This document shows positions 1 through 12,200 of a stretch of DNA of 27,586 nt, one piece after another. Both the position numbers and the translations under genes were made by a program. Every line of letters begins with the position of its first letter. Position 1 is the stretch's first letter. The notes beneath the pieces are model-generated. The model was not told the DNA's origin and ran no database searches. It saw nothing but the letters and a program-made list of their open reading frames with translations. This stretch comes from Acanthaster planci (taxonomy: Eukaryota; Echinodermata; Asteroidea; Valvatida; Acanthasteridae), in the NCBI RefSeq assembly GCF_001949145.1, contig NW_019091456.1:953650-981235 (forward strand), read 5' to 3'.

Positions 1-286
1 GGGGGAAGCCTTTCATCAGGGACTTTGAAATGCCGATGTGCAGATAGACCTGATACCGGCCTGGAGTAGCCTGAATACCGGGCAGGCATTATACAGGGTG
101 GGCTACCGAGGGGCCCTTTTCAAACCGGGTCTAAATGGTCGCCGGCCCTAAGCGAATGTGTAGTAGATTGGGCTGAGCATGCAGGTTTATTTCACCTGTG
201 CTTGCACGCGAACAAAAAAATGGCTAAATGCAAGCACTCGCCTCTTGATCATGAATATGCATGTTACTGTTATACATGTTACTGAC
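1..286. other. SNRNP70 intron 6, partial
   Basis: This stretch follows the donor at 281-286 on the minus strand. I looked for the Gly/Arg-rich continuation of U1-70K (the region after RRLG) and did not see it, so the next exon lies beyond the left edge. No other feature is visible. Confidence 0.6.
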
Positions 287-3200
287 CTAGTCTGCGAGGC
301 AGCCATCCTTTGACAGTTCCCTCCCTCATGACATCCACCAACACTCGCCGCCCATCAATCTTCTTACCGTCTGCGTACTTGTAAGCACCTAGCGGGAAAC
401 AAATAAAGTGAAACGGCGTGAGAAAGCGTGGCATGCGCTCGCCAAACATCCCTAACGAGTGCAGGAAGCATGCAAATACGGCCACATGTACGAACACAAC
501 ATCACCTGCGGGGTCAGAGGTCAGTGTGTGGTGAGTCAAAGGCGGCCGTTTCCTCAGCTGGCGGCATCCTTTGAAAGGAAAGGTTTGGATGATGGCTACC
601 GATGTTTCCTGATTGTTCCCTTTAAATACCGGTACTTACAAACTACACGTAGCGATGCTATATGAGGGAAAGTTTGGTTAACAAGTCCACCTAAACGTTT
701 GGACTGTCTTTTTTGTACTTGTTAGCTCCTGTTGCATCTAGCCAGAACCTGAACGTCCATCATCTAGAACAGCAACTTTTCCTTGATCACAATCCTCCTC
801 CGACCAGGTGATACACCAGCACTGAATCTGGGTTGTGTTGCAAGGAGTATTATCAAATATCGGAAAGTTTTTTGCCCCCTCCCCCCCCGGATCACTGGAG
901 GAGGCCCCAACATCCAACATTCCATCCTGATATACCCCAATGACACACTGTACTGGCATCAAGCACCAGGGATCGTATTACGTGAAGTTGCTGGAAATGG
1001 AAAAAAAAAAAACCACGTCGTGGATTTCTAGAGAAATAGGACTGCCAAGTGTTGGAAGAAGTTAACGGGAGGGTAATTTTGCATCACTGGATTCGGTCAT
1101 AAGAAGCTGATTTCTTTAAAGCAAGGGAGAAGTGATCAGCCACAACAAAGGAACTGAGAATCCGGACTCTTACTTGATGAGTAAAAACAAACCTGAATAG
1201 GATTTAAACTGAACGATGAAAACACCTAGAATAAAAGCGTATATATTCTGGCATCATCAGTATCAAGTGGGCTTACCAACCCCCAAATACATATTTAGGT
1301 CCTGTGGTTATTGAATGTTTGCAATTTTTCAACAATCTGCGTAAACCATTTTCAAAAAAATCACCTTAGCAACAAGCTGACGCAACTCCTTCATGGTTCT
1401 CGATGGATCATCAGCTTACCATCTTGCCAAACTATTCCCACATTTCCACACTGACACAATAAAATGGGCTTACCAACCCATCACTGAGTTTAAAAAGGGT
1501 CAACTACGATGGGAAAAATTACACCTTTCAGGAAAGCTGCGTCGAAGTCTACCATCCCGGACAACTTACAAGTCACAGGTACTGCGATGTTACCTCCAGA
1601 TACGGACCAAACACACGTGTGACTGGCTTACCTTGCCCACTTCACAGTTCCCACCATTTAAAGGAGCACACGATGCCCAATTCTAACTGCACGTAGTTTA
1701 CATGTACACTTGCTCTTAAAAAGACAGCATGCATATCGTACCTTACGCTGAACCACATTTAGGTGCTGCCACGGAAACCAGTGAAGTTGCAATACCAGGG
1801 AACATTCTTACCCACCAAACAGGAACATTCTCATCATTTTTGCCACTCAACATGGGCTTACCAACCCATCAAAAAACAAAACTGTTAACAGATTAACGTC
1901 TCCCTACAACTATCGGCCAGAAATTCCACAATGGGCTTACCAACCCATCAAAAAACAAAACTGTTAACAGATTAACGTCTCCCTACAACTATCGGCCAGA
2001 AATTCCACAATGGGCTTACCAACCCATCAAAAAACAACAAAACTGTTAACAAAACAATGTCTCCCTACAACTATCGACCAGAAATTCCACAATGGGCTTA
2101 CCAACCCATATTAGACAGACAATTCCACAAAACATCCTAATAAAAATAAATCCTTCCTGCCATACCTCCCACTAAGAAGTACCACATACATGTAGATGTG
2201 CATTTTTAATTCATTATGCTGGGAAAAAGTCTTCATAAGAAACAACTAGCCGTGTTTAAGTTTGAAACGTCAGAAAATCTGGAGTACTGCTAACTGGACT
2301 GTTCATTGAATTTAATATCTTGAATTACGATTTTTTTTTTAAATTCTTGGCATCTATTTAATTTTTCCTTTCTTTCTTAGTCAACCAGGTCTATTAAGAC
2401 ATTTCAAGTCAATAGACTTCATTTTCAAACAGTGAAAAAAAATTACCTGCCACCTTACCCAACCTTACCAAAATCACAGCACACACCAAGCCTTCGAGAT
2501 GGGTACAAGGTTGGAGCCCCACTCCAGGTACGAGGTGGTGACCCAGGGTAACTTACCCGGAACATGACACATACCAGGATCCAACCACGTTTGTTTGGTG
2601 AGAATTTATTTCAACTTTCGGTCAACAGTGACATCGCTGGAATTTTTTTTTCAGATTTCTTTGTTTAACGAACACAGACCCGGTACATTTACGTGTTTCC
2701 AAGAATTCCAATACATGTATGGGAACAAGGTACGCTGCACAACTGCAGCATTGTTTTGAAAGATTAGGAAATACGATACTCCCAACTGCAGAAAACCATT
2801 TTTTTTCCACAGGGAAATTCAAATTTTCACATAGATTAAAACAATACCCAGGGCCATGACCAAAATGTGAACATGAGTTGGACACCTGGTATGGCCTGCA
2901 CATTTAGTTAATTTGTTTGATTTATCTAAATGTGTGATTGTTTCTTGCTACTCTTCGAACAGTTGGCTAAGATATTCCATATAAAGTTCTCATTTTCTGA
3001 TGGGAGGTTGTGTCACTTTTGGAGTTTTTGTTGAAATGGACTCTACGATGCAGGAGCTAGTGTGCTATGCAAATCTTGCATTCAAGCATGACCCGAGTTG
3101 CGCGCACTTCGAATGGATGGATATAAATTATGCACCATCAATTTTCATCAGAATGCGCACAAAGCCAAAGCAATCTCTGCTTCCCAACATCACGCCACAG

Positions 3201-6200
3201 AGACAAAGGTACCCCAGTGGCCACTTTCTGTTACTGTTTAGGAAGGAGGGGGGGTTCCCTTGAGCATGGAATCCATAATGCAGTCATGGATGTGTGGTTT
3301 TTTGGTTTTGTTTTTAGTCTTGTTTATTCGTTTTCATTCACTTTGCTCTACTCTGGTTGCGAGCTTAGCTTTGCAAACAGTACAACTGTAAAATGTACAT
3401 GTCATACTTTAAACAAAAAAAAATTTCCATAAAAATTTCCTTTGAAGGGGAATGGGATGTGTACTCTGCGTTTTACAAGTAAGCACCACAAGCAGAATGT
3501 TGTGCATCAAGCCCCATGAGTGTTACTCATAAAAGCCCCCATGTGTGTCTGAATTACGACACCCAAGAACGAACCATCTGGAAAAATAAGTACCTGTATG
3601 TCCGGGACCCCCCTAAAAAAACTGCTAGGTGTACTTTTCAGGGTCTTCTGTGTTTGACAAGTTTAGATTTCATTAGATGACTGATGTCATGTGTGTATGG
3701 GAAATGTACTTTTTCTGATGTGTTTCGGTCTTTCCAATTGGCCGACGGATCACTCCAGAAACCACCACAAGTGTTTCCAGGCCTTCTGTGTTTGCCAGCT
3801 TGGCTTTGGGAGGGGGGAGGCCGTGTGTGTGTGTGTGTGTACCGCTTACCATGTGATACAAACCAAATCCGTGAAATACAGTATTGAATAGCCACGGCAG
3901 CTAGGCAGAGGCTTTATGAGACATGGCAGGCCCACGTGAGGGGGGAAGAAGATTCAGCGCACTTTTAAATGCGTGGCTGTATTGAAAGGTGACAAGAAAA
4001 AGATAAACAGGTCAATGGTGGGCTTAGGGCTAGACTAGTTGAGGCAAGACTACAAACCAAGTAACATTCTACAGATGTACAACAACTGAATGACACTGTA
4101 GGCTGCCGTAACTCCAAGTGAGCGTAACTGAGGCTGAACGATGGGTTACACTGGTGGCCAAGCATTATTAACGGTAGGCCTGATATTGTTCATCCCTGTG
4201 GTCTGGGACCACGCCTCATTTTGGGGTCATGGGGGGCTTCTCTCCGTCCTACCTGACTAAACTTGGCACAAAGAATGAACTCATGCGGATTTCCCCCTCC
4301 CCAACACTTCAGTATGAGATTATCAAGTCTTTCCTGTTCTTAGATGAGCACAGAAATGATACTGAGGGACTTTTACAAATTAAAGACTTTTGCATACTCC
4401 ATGGAATGACGAATTTACAAAATCAAGTACAGTTTTATACCACATTCCTTTAACAAATCAACACAAAAACGAAACTTTTTTAAAGGCAACATACAAACCT
4501 GGTCCCACATGTACTTACCACAGCAATACACTACAATTAACCACAACCAACAACTTCCGAAGTTCACGCGGCTCTTACTTATGCGCAACTCTACAACGGT
4601 TCTTACAAGTTACTTTGGGAGATTGAAACACTCTTTGTATACAAAGTGTAAACGTGTTTATTGCTGTGGATTTGTGTGAAATGTTGATCTAATGGACGGC
4701 AGAAACTGTCAAGTTGTTCCGATTTTTCTTGCAGACAAGTCAGCCTTTTTTGTCAGAAGTTTGGGGGTAAACCCCCAATCAAATTTAGGAATGTTGCCCT
4801 GGTGGATATTTGAACCCAGAAACAAACTTTTGCAAATGTCGTCAGAAAGCTGAAACGGTTAATACTTCCTTAAATGTTGGTTATTAACCACTTGCTGTAG
4901 GGTGTGATTTCAAGTTGCATGACGTAAAAACCGGGGGATTTTCAAGATTTTCCGTTTTCAAAATTCTTCACAAAATCATAACTTCATTTACTGGACGTTT
5001 ACACCCACACGAATGTCTGGCGGCTACTCTTATCTGATAGATATCTACTGTTGCCTGAGTGTTTCACCAGGCCTACCGCCTGGTAAAAAAAGCCTGGATT
5101 GTGCGGTGTTACATAAGTTTCTTTTGTTCCCAAAACTGGCACAGTGTACACAGCTGGTGTCTTTCCAATAGGGGCCAGATTAGCATGCAGCGGTATTGTA
5201 TTGCTCATCACTAGAAGCTTTTGTCCCTGGTAGTAATCCGCTCACGCTGAATGCCACAAACAGTGGTATAATCTTTCAAAACAATGACGGATTTCCTCCA
5301 CTATTGACAACTGAAATAATGTTAGCCATTCCCAGAAGCTCGGTCTTTTGTTCCGAGTACGGTCTTTTGTTCCGAGTACGGTCTTTTGTTATTTACCAGT
5401 CCGGTTTTGGGCTCCCTGGCTTCGTGTATAAAGCCTAAGTGCCTGAAGCCAGGTACCCTGGCACGAAGTGGTTAAAGCTTCTAAAAACCAAGGACTAATG
5501 CTAAGGTGGAAGACATTTAAAATCTAGTTTTAAATTAAGGCCAGTTATTAATTTCAAATCATTCATTTGAATTGGGAACTCAGAACATTCTACTCTACGT
5601 GGAGATGTTACATCCTTTGCAGTAATATGGAGGAAACACTCAAACATACACTGAAAATGTGCGAAGAGCCGGAGAGATGCATCTTTCGATCATTTTACAC
5701 TGTCAGGCTGGTAGGTTATGAGTACAAATGCAACTTTGTCGAATAAAAGCTAACGAGTTCAAGATAAGTATTCATTCAAGTATTCAAATGGATCGAAAAG
5801 TCCCTGAAGCTGTACATGACGGGACTATTTTTCCTTATAAATCAGCCATTTTCCCATAAGCACAAAAAACAGCACAGTTGTGAGAGTCAGCACACGTATG
5901 AACAACTTCAATTCAGCATCAGTACATTACAGATGTCACTGAATGGCATTGAAGAGGTCGTTTCAGTGGTGTGAAAAAAGCGAAGACAAGGTGCCAAATT
6001 TGACAGTTTCAGCTCACTGCAGCAATACTGGACCCTATACAGGGGGGGCGCAAGGCCAATTCGAGGTTAGAGGGCAATGGCATAGGATTCTAAAAGGGGA
6101 GGAGCAAACTCAGGGGGGGGCAGGGGAAAACAATGCAAATGCCTCTCCTGAATGTTCCACAAGGCTGAAGAATTTCAGAGTTCACCAAGGGCCCAAAACA

Positions 6201-9200
6201 CTGTTACGCCATTCCCCCTACATTGCATTCACCAATCATCAAATGCTTGGTCTGTCAATGGAAAATTTCCCTGCGACTATCTGAGGACCAACTAAAGTAA
6301 TTTTAAGCGGGGCAAGTAAGTCATCAACAGTTTGATTCCTTAATTGACTTTTTAAAAAAAGTTACACAGTCTCTGTCACTATGAAGGGCTACTCCGAGTC
6401 TGACATGACTGCTGTGAGAGATAGTTAACATGCCATGAATTTTTGTGCGATTTTAAAACAGCTATCACTTTGTATCAACATGTCACAAACAGGATTACTT
6501 GAGAAACCTTGAGCAACAGACGGGGAGAAATAAATCCATTGTGTGCATTCCAGAATGGATACCTGTGTAGACCGAACAATATAGAAACTGAAAAATTATT
6601 CAGTGTCGGAGGGATATTGAAACAGACAGTAATCCAGGTTTTCACACTGACGTCCCTATCTATGATTCCTGGAGCCCACTGCAAAGGTTGTGTCTGAAAT
6701 TCACCCAGTATATTGAGCAAATTTCCAAAGGCTGTTGGCCCCGCTGCAAGCTACATGCGAGTCTGTCCTGGGGCCAGCATCGCTCGTCAGGAAAAGTGTT
6801 TATCAAGGCTATCCACGTCTTGAAAAAATAGAGAACACTTCCCTTCCCACAATGGACAACAGGCAAGCGACTCCATCGTATATGACTTGCCAGCAAATTC
6901 CTTTGATCTCACTGATCCAGACAGGCAAGTCTAGGCAAAGTGGCTAGCCCAGGGACACAGCATGTAGCCAGTAGCTGATTTCCCCCCCATGAGTCATAAG
7001 CGCAAGCCCCAAGGCCACACTTTCCAGCCATTTTCAGGGACTCCACAATTCATTCCACATTTCAGGAATTTGCTCGAGAGGAGGTGATTTCTGAGCATAC
7101 TATGGCATTGTGTACTCACTGTGCATGTCTCTCTCGTGCTCGTACTCGATGAAGGCGTAACCGCGCGGCTTACCGGACTTCTTGTCGTGAACCAGGTGGA
7201 TCTACAGGGGATACAAATAACTCTATTATCTTAGGTTTCTACTTCCATCAGAATACTTCTGAAGAAAAAGCCTGATATTTCAACAAAGATCACCATATTG
7301 GAAATATCCACACGTGAGAAAATTTTTGACAGAACGTTTTCATCACATGAAAGGACGTGCAGATATTTAACAGATTCCGTTACGTTAGCAGCTGTTTGGA
7401 CTGACACTGGTTTGCTGGTGAAAGCAAGTTCAAGACACACCAGCGGCAAGCCCATGCATGACACATGTGACACAAGAGTATGTGATTTATTTTCCAGCGA
7501 ATGCCCAGGAGGGTGCATTGTTTGTGCTTGAGAGAAGTGCACTCAAGAGGTGCACTGAAGCAGTTCAGTGCAGTGCAAAGAATGCCACGTTGGTTTCTTA
7601 AACAACGGAGGATTTTGGGAGGTATCACGGAGGTTTCCTGGAAAAGGTTAAAGGAAACATAAAACAGGACTTTTATGACTTGAATACATGTACTGTTTTG
7701 TATGTATTGCAAAAATAAACGACTTTCCTCCTCCTTCCTGGCAGTAAAAGGGTGAAACTTCAACATTTTGGTTTTACACCAACAAAATTCATGAGCTTAA
7801 AAGTGTGATGTCATGCAAGGCAGAACAGTAGCGGCTCCATAGCTCGGTGTACAAAGTTTATAAACACTTTTCCGCATTAATCTTGGAGTAAGTTCCACTT
7901 TTTACAAGTTTATCATGTTGGTGCATGTGGTTTGCTTGGGCAACAGTGAGGGCGAATCTATCTTCAAAACTTTGATGGGGTAACTGCGAAAGACAAATTT
8001 TCATACTCTGCCTCAACAAGACAAAAGCAAAATAGCACCCTCCAAAATGTTTTGATGAAAAGCTTTTTGTCAGAATTAAAAAAAAATGCTGGTAGCCCCT
8101 TTTTATCATTTGTAAGAAAAGACATTTTTAGACCCTGCTTCTATTGGTGCAACACATAGCAATGGCTATAAAAACAAGGTGAGAGGAACTCCCATCGCAT
8201 GTTTCCTTTAACTCACCATACAAAACACAGGCCTGGGGAGAAATTTCAAACTACCCTTTCCAACCTTAACCCCTTAACGGCGGGATTCTTTGGACCGTGA
8301 CTGCTGGACTGCGGTATGCCCAGTATGCAAACCCCTATCCAGCAGCGGGCCCACATGGAAACTGCAGGTGCATGATGAACAGAATGTACTGTATGTGTGG
8401 TATGCACTAATCCTCCCACAGAGCCACAGCGTTTGCCGTCTCCCGGCTCGAAGGGATTAAGCAGCACTGCATGTTTTGACCAAGCCTTGCTGTTAACCGC
8501 ATCAGACGTGCAGTGAACAGTATGAGGAGGCAATGTTTGATGTCCCTGGTGTTTACTACAGGGAGTGGCATCGGCTGCCAAAACCCTGTGAAAAAGCCAG
8601 GATGTGAGCATCTATCCCTGTCTGTGCAATGCAGCTGAGGGCGTTATTGACGATCAATGTTATTAAATATATGTAGCTTCACCAAAGACAGCCACTGCTG
8701 TCAAAAACACAAGCGTCCAAGTCACATACATGTGTGTGCTGTATTTTGTGGGCAGCTATATGCTTTCTGTCATACGAAAACCTGGAAAATCAACCAATGT
8801 GGCTCTCATTTTTGTGATTTCAATCTGCTGCTAAGCAGTCAACTGTTTTTCGAGACTACAGATTCTGAATATCTGGCAACTTCATTCCCTTGGTCCCTTG
8901 CCTATGGGCACTTACACTGGCTACTGTCAACCTGCTTTGCCATTTGAGTTACCTTGGTCGCTACATATCTGGTGCTTCAATAATGAATACACTGTGTTCG
9001 AAACAACCGGCTAGGGTCAGGAGTAGCACATGTCTATTGGAAGAGGCTGCAGCCACTAATCTGAGGCTTTCATAGGTATATATGTAATTTCCGGCCACAG
9101 CCATAACTTTTGGACACAGCCATCTCTAGAATGAACACTCCCTTAGCTCAAAAGCTAAACTTCAACAGAGTGAGAGTGTGCCCTTCGTACGTTTGTATAT

Positions 9201-12200
9201 ATATTTTTTCAGCTTTTTAGAGAAAGTTGAGGGCATCGGTCTTATCGAGAACTAGAAAACAACTTAACATACCATTTTGATAGGACCGTAGGATTCAAAC
9301 TCACGTCGAAGCTTTGACTCTGAGGAGTCATAGTTCTGAAGAAAAAAAAAAAAAGACAATGCAGTTATATCATTTTTTGTCAAAATGAGTAAGGGGTCAT
9401 CCATTTTTGTCATCTTTTTCAAGAGAGTACAAAGCGTACGCTGGGGGGGAGGGGGTGAATTGGTTGCATACGCTCTTAGGCAGAGAGTCGCAAGACTCTG
9501 ATGCATCATTCATACAAGTTCGGGCAATGGCTATTTCTTAACCATTCAATGATTTTGCCTGGTGTCACATATAAAAAGTACATATGTACACAAGTACCAG
9601 GCAAAATTCACTAACGTTGAAGTCACAGCCACAAGTGAAAGTGTTCAAGCACCCCAAAGCTCCGCTACGCCGTGCGTGCTACGAGGTCTGATACCCAGAC
9701 ACAAGTGTATTTTACAGTTTATTTACGTACGCATTCTTCCTTGTGTGGAAAAGGTGCCCTGCTATAAATGCACAGCGTACATTAACACACGCAAGTTTGT
9801 ACATGTACGTAACGATGCAAAAGATCATTGTACATGTAACTGTATACTTCTTACCACTTTTTATAAGCTTTTGTGAAGAGAAAAAATCAAATCAAAGGTA
9901 CATTTTCTGACAGCTATTCCTGGACGCAAAAAAATGGACACTTTTATTTTAAGAAAAAGTACCTGTTCATTGGGCAATTTGTCCTTAATTATTACTTGCC
10001 CGAACTGAAAGAGGAATTTGTCCCGGGCAATTGGAAAACCATGAATGTCGAGGCCTGTCATGGACATTGTTTTTCCTCCTTCCACTATTCTTTAGCCGTC
10101 TACTGTACATTAACAACCTTTGGGTCTTCAGGCACTACAGAGAAATCATTTCATTTGGTACTCTTTAAGAGGGGGGCGGGGGCAGGAAAAAGAGTACGTT
10201 TGTGAAAATGCTGACAAAAATGGATGACTCCTAACAAACAAAAACACAGTACGACCTTCTTTGAAAGGTTCGACCACGCATCGGCCAAATGCTGAGAACG
10301 TTTTGGAAGTTTGATTTAAGAGGGATCTGTCACATTAAAATAAAACCGCTAATCAGAGTTTTAGGGACTAATGACTGTAGAGACTAGCTACTATTATTCA
10401 ACTCCAAGCTTGACTGAATGCATTGAAGTACAAAACAATGGGGACTTGGATCACTGAACAGAATGAAATTATGGGTCATTCTATAAATTTGGGATCCACT
10501 TTTTCCCCGTCCCTGTTTTGTCTGGTATTTGATTTTTAATGTTTAGAACTCATTGTTTCATTTCCAAGACTGACTAAGCACTGCAAATTACCTGCCAAAC
10601 AAATAATAATAGTTTGAAATCAATTTCAGTGATACATCCCTTGTCAAACTTGTCAGGTGGTATACATGCCAGAGGTAACAGGGACAGAAAAAGTCACACT
10701 TTGGACACCAAAATTTATAGAATGACCCTTCTAACAACTTCTATTAGTATTTTGAAAAAAGGGGGAAAATAAGACAGGTTTGAAGAACTTACAATTCTAG
10801 CAACAAATAATGTCTTAAAGGGATCTCCAATACCTCCAGCAGTGGGCTCCCCTGGACATGGAAAGAACATAAAGCATACAGTAGGTGACATTACAATCCT
10901 AACAAACCTGTCTATGTGCCACACTTATAGCATGTGCTGAATATATTAAATTCTCCCTACTGACTGTAGGCCTACAATAGTACACGTACAGACACGTTTT
11001 TTCTTTTTATTTGCATTGAGAAGGGAACGTTAATGGGTGGATCTAGAAAATGTGAACGACATTTGAGGCATCATGAGAGAGTGGCCGAACGACTACAGAA
11101 ATTGTCCCTTGCCATGCGAACTCACAACTGGTGCACAAGATCAAATTCAAATTTTTCTGTTGTGGCATCATGAGTGTGTTGACAAGTTGTAGAGCCCAGC
11201 CTGCTGAAGCATTCTCTGTACATAACCAGTGTCCCGACACATCCGTCGTATCATGCCAGTTATGTTTTTTTTTCCGAATCTATACTGTTTCTATCAGTTC
11301 GCTGTTCAAATTCAAGCAAAATCTCTCCAACCATTGGAATCCCACACAATAACAATAAAATCTTTCTCGAGTACTGAATGGAAGAGTTTTGGTCTCAAAT
11401 TGGGGGGCAGAGGGACGGGAACAAGTTAACCCTAACACTCCTCAGTCCTCCAACAGGTGAAGGATTGAGGAGGGTTAGGGTTTATGACACTGTACCCAAA
11501 CCAAAAATGAAGCTGAGATTAGGAAAAGCCCTTTTGTGTCCTTCAGAATTGTTTCTCAGCGACAGTCAGAGAGAGAGAGAGAGAGAGCCATGAATAGACA
11601 GTTGGGACCAGAGGTCGTGTATGGCATGCTACACGGCTCCATTTTGTTTCCAAAATGGTACGTTGTTGTGCATGGGGCTGCACTAAAATAACAGCATGAG
11701 GTGCCTCGTCAACGTTAGACTGAAGTTGATCATTTCTCAAATGACTGCATGGATGTTGGAACCAAAATGGCCTCTAAAATGAAGTTGTCACAACTGTTGC
11801 CACATGAGTGTACACACTACATGGCTCTGGGTCAGGCTGCACAATCTCCACTCTCTGCAAGGACTCTTCTCAAAGCAGGGCGCCGTTTCACTTACAGCTG
11901 CTGATCTCATCCTCCACTCTCTGTCGGTGCGATTCCAGTTTCTCCTTCCTCTTCCTCTCTTTCTTCTCCTCCCTGGTTTCCACCCGCGTGGGCGGTGGGG
12001 TGTCCTTGGGATCCTGACAACAAAACCGGCACATTTAACACAATGAGATGACGCTGAAAGATACAAGGGACCATTCCAGTATTCCAACAGCACACGCCCA
12101 ACATGAAGCGCGCCAGGGACCACTGGCAAACAGTAAAATGCACATGGGAGGCCAGCCTAATCAATGCAACCGTAAACAAGCTCACATGCACTTAACATGT

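Larger units (their letters stand above)
389..7119 (-). other. SNRNP70: SNRNP70 intron 5 (6.7 kb), largest intron, inside the RRM
   Basis: The intron runs from donor GTGAGT (7119-7114) to acceptor CGCTAG (ending 389) and interrupts the RRM after Met-His-(Ser). It is about twice as long as any other intron in the gene. It holds an array of GGTAAG motifs on the transcribed strand (1272-2557), a GT microsatellite, a 19-bp tandem repeat and small hairpins: 4763-4779 (GGGGGT/ACCCCC type) and 5415-5453 (CCTGGCTTC paired with GAAGCCAGG). Open frames inside are short and show no recognisable protein. Confidence 0.9.
7202..9272 (-). other. SNRNP70: SNRNP70 intron 4
   Basis: Bounded by donor GTATGT (9272-9267) and an acceptor CTGTAG ending at 7202. 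It contains a short perfect hairpin at 7551-7572 (TGCACTGAA, four-base loop, TTCAGTGCA), a possible TTAA-flanked element at 8266-8460, and one copy of a dispersed repeat at 8994-9129. The 121-codon minus frame at 8246-8611 has no recognisable product. Confidence 0.85.
9336..10792 (-). other. SNRNP70: SNRNP70 intron 3
   Basis: Bounded by donor GTAAGT (10792-10787) and acceptor CTTCAG ending at 9336, preceded by a pure T tract on the transcript. More than two thirds of it is made of two inverted-repeat elements (9393-10231 and 10473-10728). Confidence 0.88.
10852..11895 (-). other. SNRNP70: SNRNP70 intron 2
   Basis: Bounded by donor GTAAGT (11895-11890) and acceptor TGTCCAG ending at 10852. 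It contains a 22-bp hairpin at 11428-11482, a GA microsatellite and a small palindrome at 11639-11658 (CCATTTTG, four-base loop, CAAAATGG). Confidence 0.88.

Noticed and set aside
1853-2110. CRISPR-like array
   Set aside because: Whole units are repeated with no unique spacers, and the DNA is a eukaryotic intron.
2558-2650. A decoy exon ending at the strong donor-like site at 2557-2552
   Set aside because: No convincing acceptor with a pyrimidine tract was found upstream on the transcript strand, so no exon is annotated.
5943-6284. 113-codon plus-strand frame in SNRNP70 intron 5
   Set aside because: The composition is that of intron sequence with G runs; no family resemblance or splice context.
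8246-8611. 121-codon minus-strand frame
   Set aside because: It overlaps a possible TTAA-flanked repeat and has no recognisable domain.
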